64,000 nt of DNA, taken from contig NZ_CP043318.1 in NCBI RefSeq assembly GCF_001984825.2, positions 2,294,001 to 2,358,000 of the forward strand. The letters are read 5' to 3'. The DNA comes from Enterobacter chengduensis (lineage in GTDB: Bacteria; Pseudomonadota; Gammaproteobacteria; Enterobacterales; Enterobacteriaceae). The notes beneath the pieces are model-generated. The model did not search any database. It was not told where the DNA came from and saw nothing but the letters and a program-made list of their open reading frames with translations. Positions 1 to 9,603 of this stretch are shown piece by piece; within the stretch, counting starts at the first letter, position 1; each line of letters starts with the position of its first letter. The translations under genes were made by a program, and so were the position numbers.

Positions 1-262
1 CCTTTCGCCAATCCTGAGTATTATATCCATGAGGCAGGTATATTTAGGTATAACACCTTCCCCGAAAAATGAAAGGGTATTGAGTGGTTGATTTTACGAA
101 AATTTAACGCAAATCACCTATTTCATCTTTACTGAAGTTTTAGTTAAGTTTTATTTAAGTAAGTTTTATAAATACTATATATATTCATCAGGTTAATATT
201 TATACCGCACGACGGCCTATAACGATGATTGAGGCCAGCCTCAGGCGCAGGTATAGTACCGT
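1..262. other. AT-rich flank without a recognisable gene
   Basis: This stretch is rich in A and T, with runs of TTTT/AAAA and many stops in all frames. I see no convincing coding region. A short GAGGC-CA-GCCTC palindrome lies near 231-242. It borders the left end of the insertion sequence and may be the remainder of whatever sequence the element rearranged. Confidence 0.6.
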
Positions 263-291
263 TGACCTGCCCCCACGATTAGATACAACAC

Positions 292-1125
292 TCAGTTAGT
301 AACGTCGGAATCTTCATTCTCAGAATGACCCTTTCTCCAGCCCGCTGCAAATTCAGACGGTGTCTGATAATTCAGCGTGGAGTGCGGGCGGCATTCGTTA
401 TAATCCTGCCGCCAGTCATTAATAATTTTCCTGGCATGAACGATATCGCTGAACCAGTGCTCATTCAAACATTCATCGCGAAATCGTCCGTTAAAGCTCT
501 CAATAAATCCGTTCTGCGTTGGCTTGCCCGGCTGGATTAAGCGCAACTCAACACCATGCTCAAAGGCCCATTGATCCAGTGCACGGCAAGTGAACTCCGG
601 CCCCTGGTCAGTTCTTATCGTCGCCGGATAGCCTCGAAACAGTGCAATGCTGTCCAGAATACGCGTGACCTGAACGCCTGAAATCCCAAAGGCAACAGTG
701 ACCGTCAGGCATTCCTTTGTGAAATCATCGACGCAGGTAAGACACTTGATCCTGCGACCGGTGGAAAGTGCGTCCATGACGAAATCCATCGACCAGGTCA
801 GATTGGGCGCCGCCGGACGGAGCAGCGGCAGACGTTCTGTTGCCAGCCCTTTACGACGTCTTCTGCGTTTTACGCCCAGGCCACTGAGGTGATAAAGCCG
901 GTACACGCGCTTATGATTAACATGAAGCCCTTCACGGCGCAGCAACTGCCAAATACGACGGTAGCCAAAACGCCTGCGCTCCAGTGCCAGCTCAGTGATG
1001 CGCCCTGATAAATGCGCATCAGCAGCCGGACGGTGAGCCTCATAGCGGCAGGTCGACAGGGATAAACCTGTAAGCCTGCAGGCACGACGTTGCGACAGAC
1101 CGGTCGCATCACACATCAACATCAC
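292..1125 (-). CDS. IS3-family transposase OrfB (DDE integrase domain)
   Basis: This is the catalytic subunit of the transposase. The rve integrase core is clear: first Asp in WSMDFVMDA, second Asp in RTDQGPEF, Glu in [16 protein letters not shown]. The DDE triad is therefore intact. An upstream HTH_21-like segment ([16 protein letters not shown]) is present. The frame runs upstream of the given GTG start into the end of orfA ([10 protein letters not shown]), so the natural product is probably the OrfAB frameshift fusion covering 292-1412. No internal stop or truncation is visible, so the copy may be active. Confidence 0.88.
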   Translation of the reverse strand: MMLMCDATGLSQRRACRLTGLSLSTCRYEAHRPAADAHLSGRITELALERRRFGYRRIWQLLRREGLHVNHKRVYRLYHLSGLGVKRRRRRKGLATERLPLLRPAAPNLTWSMDFVMDALSTGRRIKCLTCVDDFTKECLTVTVAFGISGVQVTRILDSIALFRGYPATIRTDQGPEFTCRALDQWAFEHGVELRLIQPGKPTQNGFIESFNGRFRDECLNEHWFSDIVHARKIINDWRQDYNECRPHSTLNYQTPSEFAAGWRKGHSENEDSDVTN

Positions 1126-1148
1126 GGCTTCCCGCTTCTGGTCTGTCG

Positions 1149-1412
1149 TCAGTACTTTCGCCCAAGAGCCACCTGAAGCGCCTCTTTATCCAGCATGGCT
1201 TCGGCAAGCAGCTTCTTGAGTCTGGTGTTCTCTTCCTCAAGCGACTTCAGGCGCTTAACTTCAGGCACCTCCATACCGCCATACTTCTTACGCCAGGTGT
1301 AAAACGTGGCATCGGAAATGGCATGCTTGCGGCAGAGTTCACGGGCGGGTACCCCAGCTTCGGCTTCGCGGAGAATACTGATGATCTGTTCGTCGGAAAA
1401 ACGCTTCTTCAT
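1149..1412 (-). CDS. IS3-family transposase OrfA
   Basis: This is an 87-residue DNA-binding subunit of the IS3-family transposase. The N-terminus ([20 protein letters not shown]) starts the HTH_Tnp_1 domain, with the helix-turn-helix in the first 45 residues. A leucine-rich coiled coil follows ([20 protein letters not shown], about residues 58-77). It ends one frame away from orfB; the orfB frame is reached by a -1 shift near the GCGAAAG sequence just before the orfA stop. The active transposase in this family is normally the OrfAB fusion made by that frameshift. Confidence 0.88.
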   Translation of the reverse strand: MKKRFSDEQIISILREAEAGVPARELCRKHAISDATFYTWRKKYGGMEVPEVKRLKSLEEENTRLKKLLAEAMLDKEALQVALGRKY

Positions 1413-1482
1413 GGGGATGTCCTCATGTGGCTTATGAAGACATTACTAACATCGGGGTGTACTAATCAACGGGGAGCAGGTC

Positions 1483-2619
1483 ATGGCAAATATATCCCTA
1501 TGGCTTAAACAGGTGAGGCGTTTAACCGCTTATCAGTGGGGTATAATTGTATCGTTGGTTATCACTGCTTTAGCCTATTATACTATACAGTATATTCATT
1601 ATCATAGTCTTTTCCCTGCTCCTCAAGGCAACCCTGCTGATTGGTTTGTAATTAGTAATCCAAATAAGCCAAGAGAAGCATTGTTTGATTATTTTACGGC
1701 TTTTCTTAATTCTAATTTTGACTCATTCATTAAGCCATATGGTCATACTTTATTTATTGACAGTACGCTTCGGGTTTCGGTGATTACTATCACCCTATCT
1801 ACCATTTTCATGCTGTTACCCGTCGTGCTTATTTTTAATAATAACAGCGATGGAGTCGTGCGAGTTTTCTTGATTCAGATGTTTTTATCGTTAATTATCT
1901 TTCTCGTTTTCTATTTCTTGGTTTTATATAAAATGCATATGCGAACAGGATACATGGGGGCTATGCAAGCACGATATTTTTATGGTTACTTACCATTATT
2001 CGCTTTAGGTATCGCCAATTTGCTAGATAAACTAAAAGCAAATAAAATACGTAATGTGATGATGTTGCTTATGTCAGCGTCTTTGATATTAAGCGCTTAT
2101 CCTGCATGGGCTCCATCCATATTTAAAACGTTGGGAATACAGGATGTAGGGCAATATACGGGTAACAAGACCTATGCGCCATTGGTTGATGGGCGTGTGT
2201 TTGAACAAACTTTCACTGCTGAAGGCACAAAGTTACAATCTATGAAATTGCTGTTGGCAACCTATGCCCGAGTTAATACTGCTATAGTTAAAGTAAACAT
2301 TCTGTCTATGGATGAAAAAACATTGTTTCAAACATATATATCATCTAAAGATATACGGGATAATTCATGGCACAATATATCAACAAACTTGAAAGGATTA
2401 GTTAAAGGGCGAATGTATATTATCAGACTTACTTCTCCTGGGGCGAGTGGTGATAATGCAATCACCTGGATTGCTTCAACTGGTACAACGGAAGATCCAC
2501 ATTTTGCGAACACAAAGTTTGGTCCACCTGTCATTGATGATGGATATCGCGGTGGAGAGGCTATTGTTGACAATATTCCTCATCCTAAAGAAAACTTTGC
2601 TTTTCAACTTTATTTCTAG
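1483..2619 (+). pseudogene. 5'-truncated membrane protein gene, DUF2142-like C-terminal part
   Basis: An open frame of 378 residues begins exactly at the IS right end; the A of its ATG is the last base of the element, so the start codon is an artefact of the junction. The product has several hydrophobic segments (about residues 18-38, 98-118, 127-148, 188-210) and a GAMQARYFYGYLPLFALG motif resembling the last part of DUF2142 or GT-C-like integral membrane proteins of surface polysaccharide loci. A soluble, beta-rich tail of about 150 residues follows. The N-terminal membrane helices expected for such a family are missing. Base composition is low-GC, unlike the backbone, which fits acquired polysaccharide genes. 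The family call is tentative; the truncation by the IS is well supported. Confidence 0.55.
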
Positions 2620-2624
2620 AGAAA

Positions 2625-2657
2625 TACCCTCACTCTCGCCCAGGTAAAGTGAGGGTA
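2625..2657 (+). terminator. Hairpin after the truncated gene
   Basis: A perfect 10-bp stem (TACCCTCACT / AGTGAGGGTA) with a 13-base loop lies six bases after the stop codon. There is no strict T-run directly after it, only a T-rich stretch about 12 bases on. It is a terminator-like structure, probably for the upstream gene. Confidence 0.5.
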
Positions 2658-2965
2658 GATCTCAAGGCTCATTTTTGTTCTTTTCTTGTTAACTGGTACG
2701 GCATATCTAAGTACCAGTTTTTGTTCTCTCCTTTTAGAGGTAGACCCAAGTCATCACTATCAAAAAGGCGTCACCAGGTTGAGTGCTTTCGATTTAGGTA
2801 TCAGTATCTTCTTTGCAATTTTTGGACCCTCGATTCTTGGGAACCTCCCTGGTGGGTCCATTCAGGGGGGCGGAAGTGGTAGTTTAACTGCTATCCATTG
2901 GGTGTTCACGCTGAGCCAGAATATGCACAGTTCTCCTATTCTTTTCTCGGTAACAATTATTGATA
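2658..2965. other. Low-GC gap between the gene fragment and umuC
   Basis: About 300 bases between two oppositely directed genes. An open frame of 95 codons (2686-2973, plus strand) gives a partly hydrophobic peptide (FDLGISIFFAIFGPSI) but lacks a good Shine-Dalgarno and overlaps the end of umuC. It could be a scrap of another membrane protein gene from the same acquired locus. I do not call it as a gene. Confidence 0.4.
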
Positions 2966-4237
2966 TCACTTAACAGTGAGTAGATCAGCAAATCGTGTTG
3001 TGTATCGAGGTGAGAGCATTTCCCGTTTCATCTGCCATTTTTGCTGAATACCCTGTCCCGCAAAGTAAAGTGTTCCACGACCTTTTTCTGTATTGAGGTG
3101 ATCTAATACATCCATTAACTTTTGGCTATTTTTTCTGGGTGTATTTTCGTCAAACAGACTAAGTTGTGCGACGCCATGGCTAAAAAAATCTCCCAGCATC
3201 ACTCCGGCTTTCTGGTATCGACATCCACTTTTCCAAATTATATCTAAACAGCGTGTCGCAGCAGCAATAATATCTCTGCTGTCCTGAGTTGGTGTGAGAA
3301 GTTTCATTGAGGCACTATTACCGTAATAGGTCTCATTGACCGCGAAGGGAGACGTTTTCACAAATGCCGAGATAAATTGACAATATTGATGTTCATGACG
3401 AAGTTTTTCTGCTGCCCGGGCGGCATAGCTACAAATGGCCTGGCGCATATCTTCGTATTCCGTAATGCGATCGCCGAAAGAGCGAGAGCAGACGATTTCC
3501 TTCTTTACCGGTGCAAACTCTTCCAGCTCAAGACACGGTTCACCCCGTAATTCACGGACCGTTCTTTCCAGCACGACATTGAAGTGTTTTTTGATGAACC
3601 GGATATCGGTATCTGCCAATTGCAACACCGTTTTGATCCCCATCATTTCAAGATTCTTCGTGATGCGTCGGCCTACCCCCCAAACATCATCCACGGGTAG
3701 AGCCGCCATCAATTTCCTCTGGCGCTCGACATTTGATAAATCAACCACTCCCCCTGTCTGCTGTTGCCATCGTTTGGCCGCATGATTCGCTAGTTTAGCC
3801 AGTGTTTTTGTCGGGGCGATGCCGACCCCCACGGTCAGATGCGTTCGCTGTAGAACGGTATTCCTGAGCTCATGGCCAAATTCGCTCAGATCCCGGCAGT
3901 TATGCACTCCAGTAAGATCACAGAAGATCTCATCAATGGAATATATTTCGCTGTGAGGAGACATCTCTTCAAGGGTTGTCATCACCCGGTTGGACATATC
4001 CGCGTACAGTTCATAGTTACTACTGAAGCACACTACACCATGCTGTCTGAAGAGAGCTTTTTGTTTGAAGTAGGGTTCACCCATTTTCACAAAGGTTTTT
4101 GCTTCAGCTGAACGGGAGATGACGCAACCATCGTTATTCGACAAAACTACGACGGGGCGCCCCTTTAGGTCAGGGCGAAAAACGGTTTCGCAGGAAGCAT
4201 AGAACGCGTTCACATCACAGAGAGCAAACATGGTCAA
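2966..4237 (-). CDS. umuC: DNA polymerase V catalytic subunit UmuC
   Basis: This is a Y-family translesion polymerase of 423 residues, close to the 422 of E. coli UmuC. It begins with the [15 protein letters not shown] catalytic motif (first Asp), followed by the [11 protein letters not shown] region, the acidic SIDE pair and a C-terminal LSPRYTT segment. With UmuD' it forms Pol V, which copies damaged templates during the SOS response. Its ATG overlaps the umuD stop (ATGA), so the two are translationally coupled. Two local differences from E. coli are visible: the SIDEAF motif reads SIDEIF, and the region after SAEAK is one residue shorter. Both catalytic acids remain. Expression should follow the LexA box upstream of umuD. 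Confidence 0.93.
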   Translation of the reverse strand: MTMFALCDVNAFYASCETVFRPDLKGRPVVVLSNNDGCVISRSAEAKTFVKMGEPYFKQKALFRQHGVVCFSSNYELYADMSNRVMTTLEEMSPHSEIYSIDEIFCDLTGVHNCRDLSEFGHELRNTVLQRTHLTVGVGIAPTKTLAKLANHAAKRWQQQTGGVVDLSNVERQRKLMAALPVDDVWGVGRRITKNLEMMGIKTVLQLADTDIRFIKKHFNVVLERTVRELRGEPCLELEEFAPVKKEIVCSRSFGDRITEYEDMRQAICSYAARAAEKLRHEHQYCQFISAFVKTSPFAVNETYYGNSASMKLLTPTQDSRDIIAAATRCLDIIWKSGCRYQKAGVMLGDFFSHGVAQLSLFDENTPRKNSQKLMDVLDHLNTEKGRGTLYFAGQGIQQKWQMKREMLSPRYTTRFADLLTVK

Positions 4238-4653
4238 CTCGCAGATTTCACGATATAGGTCACCACGCCGAAAATATCCAGATTGTCTTCGCTGCCGATT
4301 ATAATAGGCTTGTACAAGGCATTCTCAGGTTTGAGCATGACGAAAGGGTGCAGTTGCAGACGCTTCACCGTGAATTCACCGTCGACAGCAGCAATAACAA
4401 TGCTGCCATGTTCAGCCTTGCGGGAACTATCCACGACCAGTAGATCACCCTCGTCGATTCCGGCATCAATCATTGAATCACCGCTGGATTTCACAAAATA
4501 GGTCGCGCTGGGGTGTGGAATCATCAGTTCATTCAGATCGATACGACGCTCAACGTAGTCCTGCGCAGGGCTGGGAAAGCCGCAGGGAACAAGATCATTG
4601 AACATGGGGAGTGCCACAATCTGGCGTAGTTCGGTTGGTATGAAAAACTGCAT
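4234..4653 (-). CDS. umuD: UmuD, SOS mutagenesis protein and autoprotease
   Basis: This 139-residue protein has the same length as E. coli UmuD. RecA-stimulated self-cleavage at Cys24-Gly25 (VPCGFPSP) yields UmuD', the partner of UmuC in Pol V. The peptidase S24 dyad is present: Ser60 in SSGDSMID and Lys97 in [10 protein letters not shown] chose the start at [10 protein letters not shown] because it puts the cleavage site and the dyad at the standard positions; an ATG three codons upstream is also in frame. A LexA box lies just upstream, on the far side of the start. Confidence 0.94.
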   Translation of the reverse strand: MQFFIPTELRQIVALPMFNDLVPCGFPSPAQDYVERRIDLNELMIPHPSATYFVKSSGDSMIDAGIDEGDLLVVDSSRKAEHGSIVIAAVDGEFTVKRLQLHPFVMLKPENALYKPIIIGSEDNLDIFGVVTYIVKSAS

Positions 4654-4672
4654 GACGATCACCGTTGATATT

Positions 4673-4692
4673 TACTGTGTTTATATACAGTA
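4673..4692 (-). promoter_or_regulatory. LexA (SOS) box upstream of umuDC
   Basis: The site reads TA-CTGT-gtttatat-ACAG-TA, a full CTGT-N8-ACAG LexA operator with AT-rich centre and flanking TA. It starts 20 bases upstream of the umuD start codon. LexA is expected to repress umuDC until DNA damage activates RecA. Confidence 0.92.
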
Positions 4693-4841
4693 TTGTATAT
4701 CAATGATGAAGATCAAGAGGCACTGTAGCGGGTCTGACGGCGCTCTCAGTGTTATTCCTTTTGAATCAACTAGGTTGCCGCAGCCGACAATACGCCGATC
4801 TGCAGCATTTCGCCCATACCCCAGGTACGGGCAGTGAAAGA

Positions 4842-5189
4842 TTACTTCTTCTTATCCATCATCGCCTTTAAATCGGCAAACGGGTTAAACGTGGCGACGC
4901 CCATGTCTTTTTGCGCATCTTCCCCGGCCACCACGGTGGTGCCGTATTGATCCGCCTCGGTGTATTTCGAATGTTCGTGATCGTGGCAGAACAGACACAA
5001 CAGCTCCCAGTTGCTGCCATCTTCCGGATTGTTGGTATGGTCGTGATCGATATGGTGAACCGTAAGTTCGCGCAGGTTGGAATAGACAAACTCGCGCGAG
5101 CAGCGCCCACACACCCATGGATAGATTTTTAACGCTTTTTCGCGATAGCCGCTTTCCAGCCGCGCGTAGTTTTTAGGGATCAAAGCCAT
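4842..5189 (-). CDS. yajD: HNH nuclease family protein YajD
   Basis: This 115-residue protein matches the length and most of the sequence of E. coli YajD. The HNH domain is clear: paired zinc-type cysteines in YPWVCGRCSREF, the HHIDHDHTNNPEDG core, and CLFCHDHEHSK. The C-terminus is lysine-rich. It is presumed to be a metal-dependent nuclease, but no defined biological role is established for YajD that I know of. I chose the internal ATG (MALIPKNYARLE), which matches the E. coli start, over an ATG 12 codons upstream. It stands alone and points toward umuDC. Confidence 0.92.
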   Translation of the reverse strand: MALIPKNYARLESGYREKALKIYPWVCGRCSREFVYSNLRELTVHHIDHDHTNNPEDGSNWELLCLFCHDHEHSKYTEADQYGTTVVAGEDAQKDMGVATFNPFADLKAMMDKKK

Positions 5190-5267
5190 TGCCGAGTTTA
5201 CCTGTGATAAAAAATAATGCGTCAATATATCCCATCAGACACGGTAAATGTATATGCCATTCCGCCG

Positions 5268-6161
5268 TTAGAGGGTGAATGTGCCTTCAAGCGTCATTAC
5301 GCAGTTTCCGCCAACGCGAACCACCGCCTTTCCTGAGGTGGCATCGTATCCTGCGAACAGTACGCTTGCCCGTCCCATATCGACCCCCTGACTGATTGTC
5401 AGATCAAGCGTCGTTTTATTGCGGTGCAATGCCAGCAGCGCCGTCGCAGCCGCGGTTGCGCTGCCGGTTGCAGGGTCTTCCGTCATGCGAGGAGTAAACA
5501 TGCGCGCTTGTACATCGCAGGGAGCACCGGAATCGGTATCCAGGGTATAGGCATAGAGGGAAACGGCGCCATCCAGCGGTAACGTTGCGCGAAAGCCCTG
5601 TAAATTCGGTACGCATCGACGGAGCGCTTCCCGGGAAGCCAGCTCGGCTATCAGGAAGGGCAGACCCACCGACGCGACCACAGGCATATGTACCTCGGTA
5701 CGAATATCGTCCGCGCTGAGGGATAAGCAGGCAGCTACCATTTCCGGGCTGACCTCAGAGCGACAGGAGAGTGCTTCAGGTACGCGGAGTTCTGCGCCAG
5801 TTACCGTCTCGTTGTCACGCAGCAGGCGCACGGGTACCAGGCCGGCGATTTCCTCGAAGAGCAGCGTATCGGGCAGGTGCTGATGATTCATCGCAGCGTG
5901 ATGGGCCAGCACGTACGCGGTCCCTACATTGGGATGGCCGGCGAAGGGGATCTCGCGCGAGGGGGTAAAAATTCGGACGCGCGCCGTGTTGGCGGGATTC
6001 TCTGGCGGCAATACAAACGTCGTTTCGCTGTAACCAAACTCAACGGCGACCTGCTGCATCTGTTCTTTAGTCATGCCCTCTGCATCCAGTACGACGGCGA
6101 CAGGGTTACCCAGAAACGGCGTATCGGTAAATACATCGGCAACAACATAGCGTCTTTTCAT
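5268..6161 (-). CDS. PhzF-family epimerase/isomerase
   Basis: This 297-residue protein belongs to the PhzF phenazine-biosynthesis-like fold family (two diaminopimelate-epimerase-like halves). The N-terminal [18 protein letters not shown] segment, the catalytic Glu46 in GYSETTFV, the GHPNVGTA motif and the C-terminal [10 protein letters not shown] motif are all seen. It is not close to E. coli YddE. The natural substrate is unknown, and nothing nearby points to phenazine synthesis. It is transcribed away from the flavin monooxygenase gene across a 196-base gap, so the pair may share a control region. Confidence 0.85.
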   Translation of the reverse strand: MKRRYVVADVFTDTPFLGNPVAVVLDAEGMTKEQMQQVAVEFGYSETTFVLPPENPANTARVRIFTPSREIPFAGHPNVGTAYVLAHHAAMNHQHLPDTLLFEEIAGLVPVRLLRDNETVTGAELRVPEALSCRSEVSPEMVAACLSLSADDIRTEVHMPVVASVGLPFLIAELASREALRRCVPNLQGFRATLPLDGAVSLYAYTLDTDSGAPCDVQARMFTPRMTEDPATGSATAAATALLALHRNKTTLDLTISQGVDMGRASVLFAGYDATSGKAVVRVGGNCVMTLEGTFTL

Positions 6162-6357
6162 TTTTTGTCCGGTGTGAAAGGTCCTGATCTATAGTGGTAA
6201 CGTTAAATCCAACGGGTAATCAATAAGTTTTTGCCTGACGGGCCTGAAAAAATTTCAATCAATTTATTTGAATCATTCCGTTAAAGAAACGCCATTTATT
6301 CTCCGCCGGTAATGCGTAGAGTAAGTCGTACGCAATGCACTATCAGGATATAGGGTT

Positions 6358-7383
6358 ATGAAAAAGATCGGGTTTTTATCCTTTGGTCACTGGACGCCGT
6401 CACCGCAGTCCGGCACGCGCTCGGCGGCAGATACGCTGCTGCAGTCCATCGATTTAGCCGTGGCGGCTGAAGAGCTGGGGGCCGACGGCGCCTATTTCCG
6501 CGTGCACCACTTTGCCCGACAGCTTAGCTCGCCGTTTCCTCTGCTGGCCGCCGTCGGGGCAAAAACGAAAACCATTGAAATCGGTACGGGCGTGATTGAT
6601 ATGCGCTATGAAAATCCGATGTACATGGCCGAGGATGCGGGCGCGGCGGATCTGATTTCCGGCGGTCGCCTGCAGCTTGGCATCAGCCGGGGCTCTCCGG
6701 AGCAGGTCATTGATGGCTGGCGGCATTTCGGCTATGTCCCGCAGGAAGGCGAAACCGAATCGGATATGGCGCGCCGCCATACCGAGGTGCTGCTTGAGGT
6801 GCTGCGCGGAGAAGGATTTGCAAAGCCGAACCCGCAGCCGATGTTCCCGAATCCGCCGGGGCTGCTGCGCCTGGAGCCTTATTCCGAAGGGCTGCGCGAG
6901 CGTATCTGGTGGGGCGCGGGTTCCAATGCGACGGCCGTATGGGCCGCAACGCTGGGAATGAACCTGCAAAGCTCAACCCTGAAAGACGATGAAACCGGTG
7001 AGCCGTTCCATATTCAGCAGGCAAAACAGATCCGTGCCTACCGTCAGGCCTGGAAAGAGGCCGGGCATACGCGTCAGCCGCGCGTCTCGGTCAGCCGCAG
7101 TATTTTTGCCCTGATGGACGACCGCGACCGGATGTACTTTGGTGCCAGCCGCAACGACAGCGACAGCGTGGGTTATCTTGATGAGAAAACGCGCGCGATC
7201 TTTGGCCGCAGCTATGCCGCGGAGCCGGACAAGCTGATTGAACAGCTGAAAAAGGACGAGGCAATTGCCGAAGCGGATACGTTACTGCTGACCGTGCCGA
7301 ACCAGCTGGGTGTGGATTACAATGCGCACGTGATTGAGTCTATTCTCAAACATGTCGCGCCGGCCATGGGCTGGCGCGAGTAG
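6358..7383 (+). CDS. LLM-class flavin-dependent oxidoreductase (luciferase-like monooxygenase)
   Basis: This 341-residue protein is a bacterial-luciferase-like TIM-barrel monooxygenase. Typical features are the GADGAYFRVHHFARQ segment, the TIEIGTGVIDMRYENPMYMAEDAGAADLI strand-helix region in two halves, and the GRLQLGISRGSPEQ phosphate-binding turn for FMN. Such enzymes use reduced FMN and oxygen to oxidise small molecules, and the substrate cannot be read from the sequence. A short AGGATA sequence sits upstream of the ATG. The convergent neighbour tqsA begins its stop 75 bases away. Confidence 0.85.
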   Translation: MKKIGFLSFGHWTPSPQSGTRSAADTLLQSIDLAVAAEELGADGAYFRVHHFARQLSSPFPLLAAVGAKTKTIEIGTGVIDMRYENPMYMAEDAGAADLISGGRLQLGISRGSPEQVIDGWRHFGYVPQEGETESDMARRHTEVLLEVLRGEGFAKPNPQPMFPNPPGLLRLEPYSEGLRERIWWGAGSNATAVWAATLGMNLQSSTLKDDETGEPFHIQQAKQIRAYRQAWKEAGHTRQPRVSVSRSIFALMDDRDRMYFGASRNDSDSVGYLDEKTRAIFGRSYAAEPDKLIEQLKKDEAIAEADTLLLTVPNQLGVDYNAHVIESILKHVAPAMGWRE

Positions 7384-7459
7384 TCGACACGCGGTGGTAA
7401 GCACCGTCGCCGCGCGCTTATCGCGAAGACAGGAGGGCAATAAACGCCTCCTGTCAGCG

Positions 7460-8494
7460 CTATCGATGGCTCATATCGCTCAGCAGCACGGCGATGCTTT
7501 GCCCGCCCGCCGTCTGTTCCAGACCAATCTTGACGATGATGGTCAGCGGGACGGAGAGCAGCATCCCAACGGGGCCAAGCAGCCAGCCCCAGAAAATCAG
7601 GGACAAAAAGACCACCAGCGTCGAGAGTCCCAGCCCACGTCCCATCATGCGTGGTTCGAGAATGTTACCGAACACCAGATTGATGACCAGATATCCGGCC
7701 AGCAGGATCAGCGCGTCGTAAAGCCCGCTGAAAACCAGTACCTGAAGGATAGGGGGGATCGCCGCCAGCACGGAGCCGATGTTAGGGATGTAGTTAAGCG
7801 CAAACGCCAGCAACCCCCAGACAAACGCAAAGCGCACGTCCAGCGCCAGAAGCATCATCCAGACAACACCGCCCGTGACCAGGCTAATAGCCGTTTTTAG
7901 CACAAGGTAGCGGGAGACGCTGTCCAGCGCCCGTTGAATCGCCCCCATCCCCTCAACCGGCCGGACCATTATCTGCTGCAGTTTTGCCGGCAGCTGCGGC
8001 ACTTCCAGCAGCATGAACACCACCGTTAAAAACAGCAGGAAAATGGAGGTCATGGCATTGGAAAGCTGCGCCAGCAGGCTGGTGACGATCGTCATGGCCG
8101 CGTTAGGGTCGATATATTTCAGCAGCTCCTCAACCGAAACCTCAATACCCGCGCGCTGCAGCCAGGGTTCCAGCTGCAGCAGCGGAATGGCCAGCGAAGA
8201 GCGGTATTTCGGCAGCGTGCGCGCCAGCTCATTGAGCGAGGTCCCCAGATACGCCACCAGCAGCACCATCGCCACGATGATGATGCTGATAAGCATCGCG
8301 ATCGCCAACACGCGCGGGATGCGTAGCCGCGTCATGCGCTGTACCAGCGGGTTAAGGATCACCGCAATAAACAGGGCCAGAATAAACGGCACGATAATGT
8401 CGGCGGCAAACCGCACGCCCGTCAGTATGATCACCAGCATGCCCAGCATGATGACAATTTTTAACCCGTTCAGGGTAATAATGGGTTTAGCCAT
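7460..8494 (-). CDS. tqsA: AI-2E family transporter TqsA (YdgG)
   Basis: This 344-residue inner-membrane protein is nearly superimposable on E. coli TqsA. It has two N-terminal helices (about residues 10-30 and 33-55), more after residue 60, a soluble central part and a cluster of C-terminal helices with the family motif [13 protein letters not shown]. TqsA is reported to export the quorum signal AI-2 in E. coli, affecting biofilm formation. A GGAG lies seven bases before the ATG. It is divergent from mdtJI, as in E. coli. The pntAB genes that follow it in E. coli are absent here. Confidence 0.93.
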   Translation of the reverse strand: MAKPIITLNGLKIVIMLGMLVIILTGVRFAADIIVPFILALFIAVILNPLVQRMTRLRIPRVLAIAMLISIIIVAMVLLVAYLGTSLNELARTLPKYRSSLAIPLLQLEPWLQRAGIEVSVEELLKYIDPNAAMTIVTSLLAQLSNAMTSIFLLFLTVVFMLLEVPQLPAKLQQIMVRPVEGMGAIQRALDSVSRYLVLKTAISLVTGGVVWMMLLALDVRFAFVWGLLAFALNYIPNIGSVLAAIPPILQVLVFSGLYDALILLAGYLVINLVFGNILEPRMMGRGLGLSTLVVFLSLIFWGWLLGPVGMLLSVPLTIIVKIGLEQTAGGQSIAVLLSDMSHR

Positions 8495-8592
8495 GGTGAC
8501 TCCGAAATACGCTTTTTATTTATAGTAAATGAGAAAAGCGTTGCAATAAACTAACCAAAATCAAACGGGATGGGTAAAGAATTGCAAAGACT

Positions 8593-8621
8593 TTGAGTAA
8601 AATCCTAGCTTATGGTACAAA
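8593..8621 (+). promoter_or_regulatory. Putative promoter of the mdtJI transcript
   Basis: A TTGAGT hexamer at 8593-8598 and TACAAA at 8616-8621 are separated by exactly 17 bases. A start site near 8628 would leave a leader of roughly 290 bases before mdtJ. That is close to the long leader reported for mdtJI in E. coli. The assignment rests on hexamer match and spacing only. Confidence 0.45.
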
Positions 8622-8696
8622 TCTGGTGTGTTTAACTACCGAGGACAATTTTCATCCGCAAAGACGAGAAGCAACAACGCGGATAATTGTAATTTT

Positions 8697-8798
8697 ATGG
8701 ACAATATGTTCAGGACGTACTCTTCAAACGATACCGCAGTATACTCCACCTCTTTCTGCCTGCTTTCTGGTGAGCAACACTGGCGCACCGCACTATAG
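8697..8798 (+). CDS. Putative MdtU-like leader peptide upstream of mdtJI
   Basis: A 33-codon ATG-to-TAG frame lies inside the long mdtJI leader. The peptide begins MDNMFRTYSSND and ends GEQHWRTAL. E. coli mdtJI is known to have an upstream ORF, mdtU, of about this size that mediates polyamine control; position, orientation and length agree here. The Shine-Dalgarno is weak, and I cannot confirm sequence identity with MdtU. A longer overlapping frame in the same region starts at a TTG (8593) and is the alternative. Treat it as a candidate. Confidence 0.4.
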   Translation: MDNMFRTYSSNDTAVYSTSFCLLSGEQHWRTAL

Positions 8799-8915
8799 TT
8801 ATCTCTTCTGCCTGAGCTGGCGCTAAGCGCTTAGCTGTTTGATTTCAATTCGTATTTTTGGGTTTGCTGCATGCAGTGAGCCACAATGGATTATATTCTC
8901 AAGCAGGAGAAAAAC

Positions 8916-9278
8916 ATGTTTTACTGGATCCTATTAGCGCTGGCTATTATCGCTGAAATAACCGGCACGCTTTCTATGAAATGGGCAAGCATCAGCGATG
9001 GCAACACCGGTTTTATTTTGATGCTGGTGATGATTTCACTTTCTTATATTTTCCTCTCGTTTGCGGTGAAAAAAATTGCGCTGGGCGTCGCGTATGCCCT
9101 GTGGGAAGGGATCGGTATTTTGTTGATTACGCTGTTCAGCGTGCTGATATTTGACGAAACATTAACAACAATGAAGATCGCCGGATTAACGACGCTGGTC
9201 GCGGGTATTGTGCTGATTAAGTCCGGTACCCGTAAACCGGGTAAACAGCCGAAGGAGCAGAACCATGCAGCAGTTTGA
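8916..9278 (+). CDS. mdtJ: Spermidine exporter subunit MdtJ (SMR family)
   Basis: This 120-residue protein is a small-multidrug-resistance transporter with four membrane helices (about residues 2-22, 31-50, 57-77, 85-104). The conserved membrane Glu lies in [14 protein letters not shown], and the [10 protein letters not shown] motif is present. MdtJ acts only together with MdtI and exports spermidine across the inner membrane. The start [10 protein letters not shown] follows a clear AGGAG; an ATG ten codons upstream lacks one. The 3' end overlaps mdtI by 14 bases, which implies translational coupling. Confidence 0.95.
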   Translation: MFYWILLALAIIAEITGTLSMKWASISDGNTGFILMLVMISLSYIFLSFAVKKIALGVAYALWEGIGILLITLFSVLIFDETLTTMKIAGLTTLVAGIVLIKSGTRKPGKQPKEQNHAAV

Positions 9279-9594
9279 GTGGGTTCATGCGGCCTGGCTG
9301 GGGCTCGCCATCGTGCTGGAAATTCTGGCAAACGTTCTGCTGAAATTCTCCGACGGTTTTCGCCGTAAACTGTACGGCCTGATGTCGATTGCCGCGGTTC
9401 TGGGGGCGTTCAGCGCCCTGTCGCAGGCGGTAAAAGGGATCGATCTTTCGGTCGCCTATGCGCTGTGGGGCGGTTTTGGTATCGCCGCCACGCTGGCCGC
9501 TGGCTGGGTGCTCTTCGGCCAGCGTTTAAATAACAAGGGCTGGATCGGGCTGGTACTGCTGCTTGCCGGTATGATTATGATAAAACTTGCCTGA
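9265..9594 (+). CDS. mdtI: Spermidine exporter subunit MdtI (SMR family)
   Basis: This 109-residue protein has the same length as E. coli MdtI. It has four helices and the SMR features: conserved Glu in [19 protein letters not shown] and the [11 protein letters not shown] motif. It pairs with MdtJ as an obligate hetero-oligomer for spermidine efflux. Its start lies inside the end of mdtJ. SpeG, which acetylates spermidine, is encoded later in the window, so both polyamine detoxification routes are present. Confidence 0.95.
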   Translation: MQQFEWVHAAWLGLAIVLEILANVLLKFSDGFRRKLYGLMSIAAVLGAFSALSQAVKGIDLSVAYALWGGFGIAATLAAGWVLFGQRLNNKGWIGLVLLLAGMIMIKLA

Positions 9595-9603
9595 CGCGAC
9601 TAA

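Larger units (their letters stand above)
263..1483 (-). mobile_element. IS3-family insertion sequence (about 1.2 kb, IS407-group-like)
   Basis: The element is bounded by imperfect terminal inverted repeats. The left end begins TGACCTGCCCCC and the right end, on the other strand, begins TGACCTGCTCCC; similarity continues inward for about 40 bases, including GTTAGTAA. It carries two overlapping reading frames on the minus strand, orfA (HTH) and orfB (DDE integrase), the standard IS3 arrangement. The bases flanking the two ends (CCGT on the left, TGGC on the right) do not match, so there is no target-site duplication. That suggests a deletion or recombination at one end after insertion. Confidence 0.85.

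Noticed and set aside
2686..2973. 95-codon hydrophobic frame between the truncated gene and umuC
   Set aside because: No ribosome-binding site, no family recognised and overlap with umuC; at most a gene scrap.
8593..8826. 78-codon TTG-initiated frame in the mdtJI leader
   Set aside because: The TTG coincides with the proposed -35 hexamer and has no ribosome-binding site; the ATG-started 33-codon frame is the better leader candidate.
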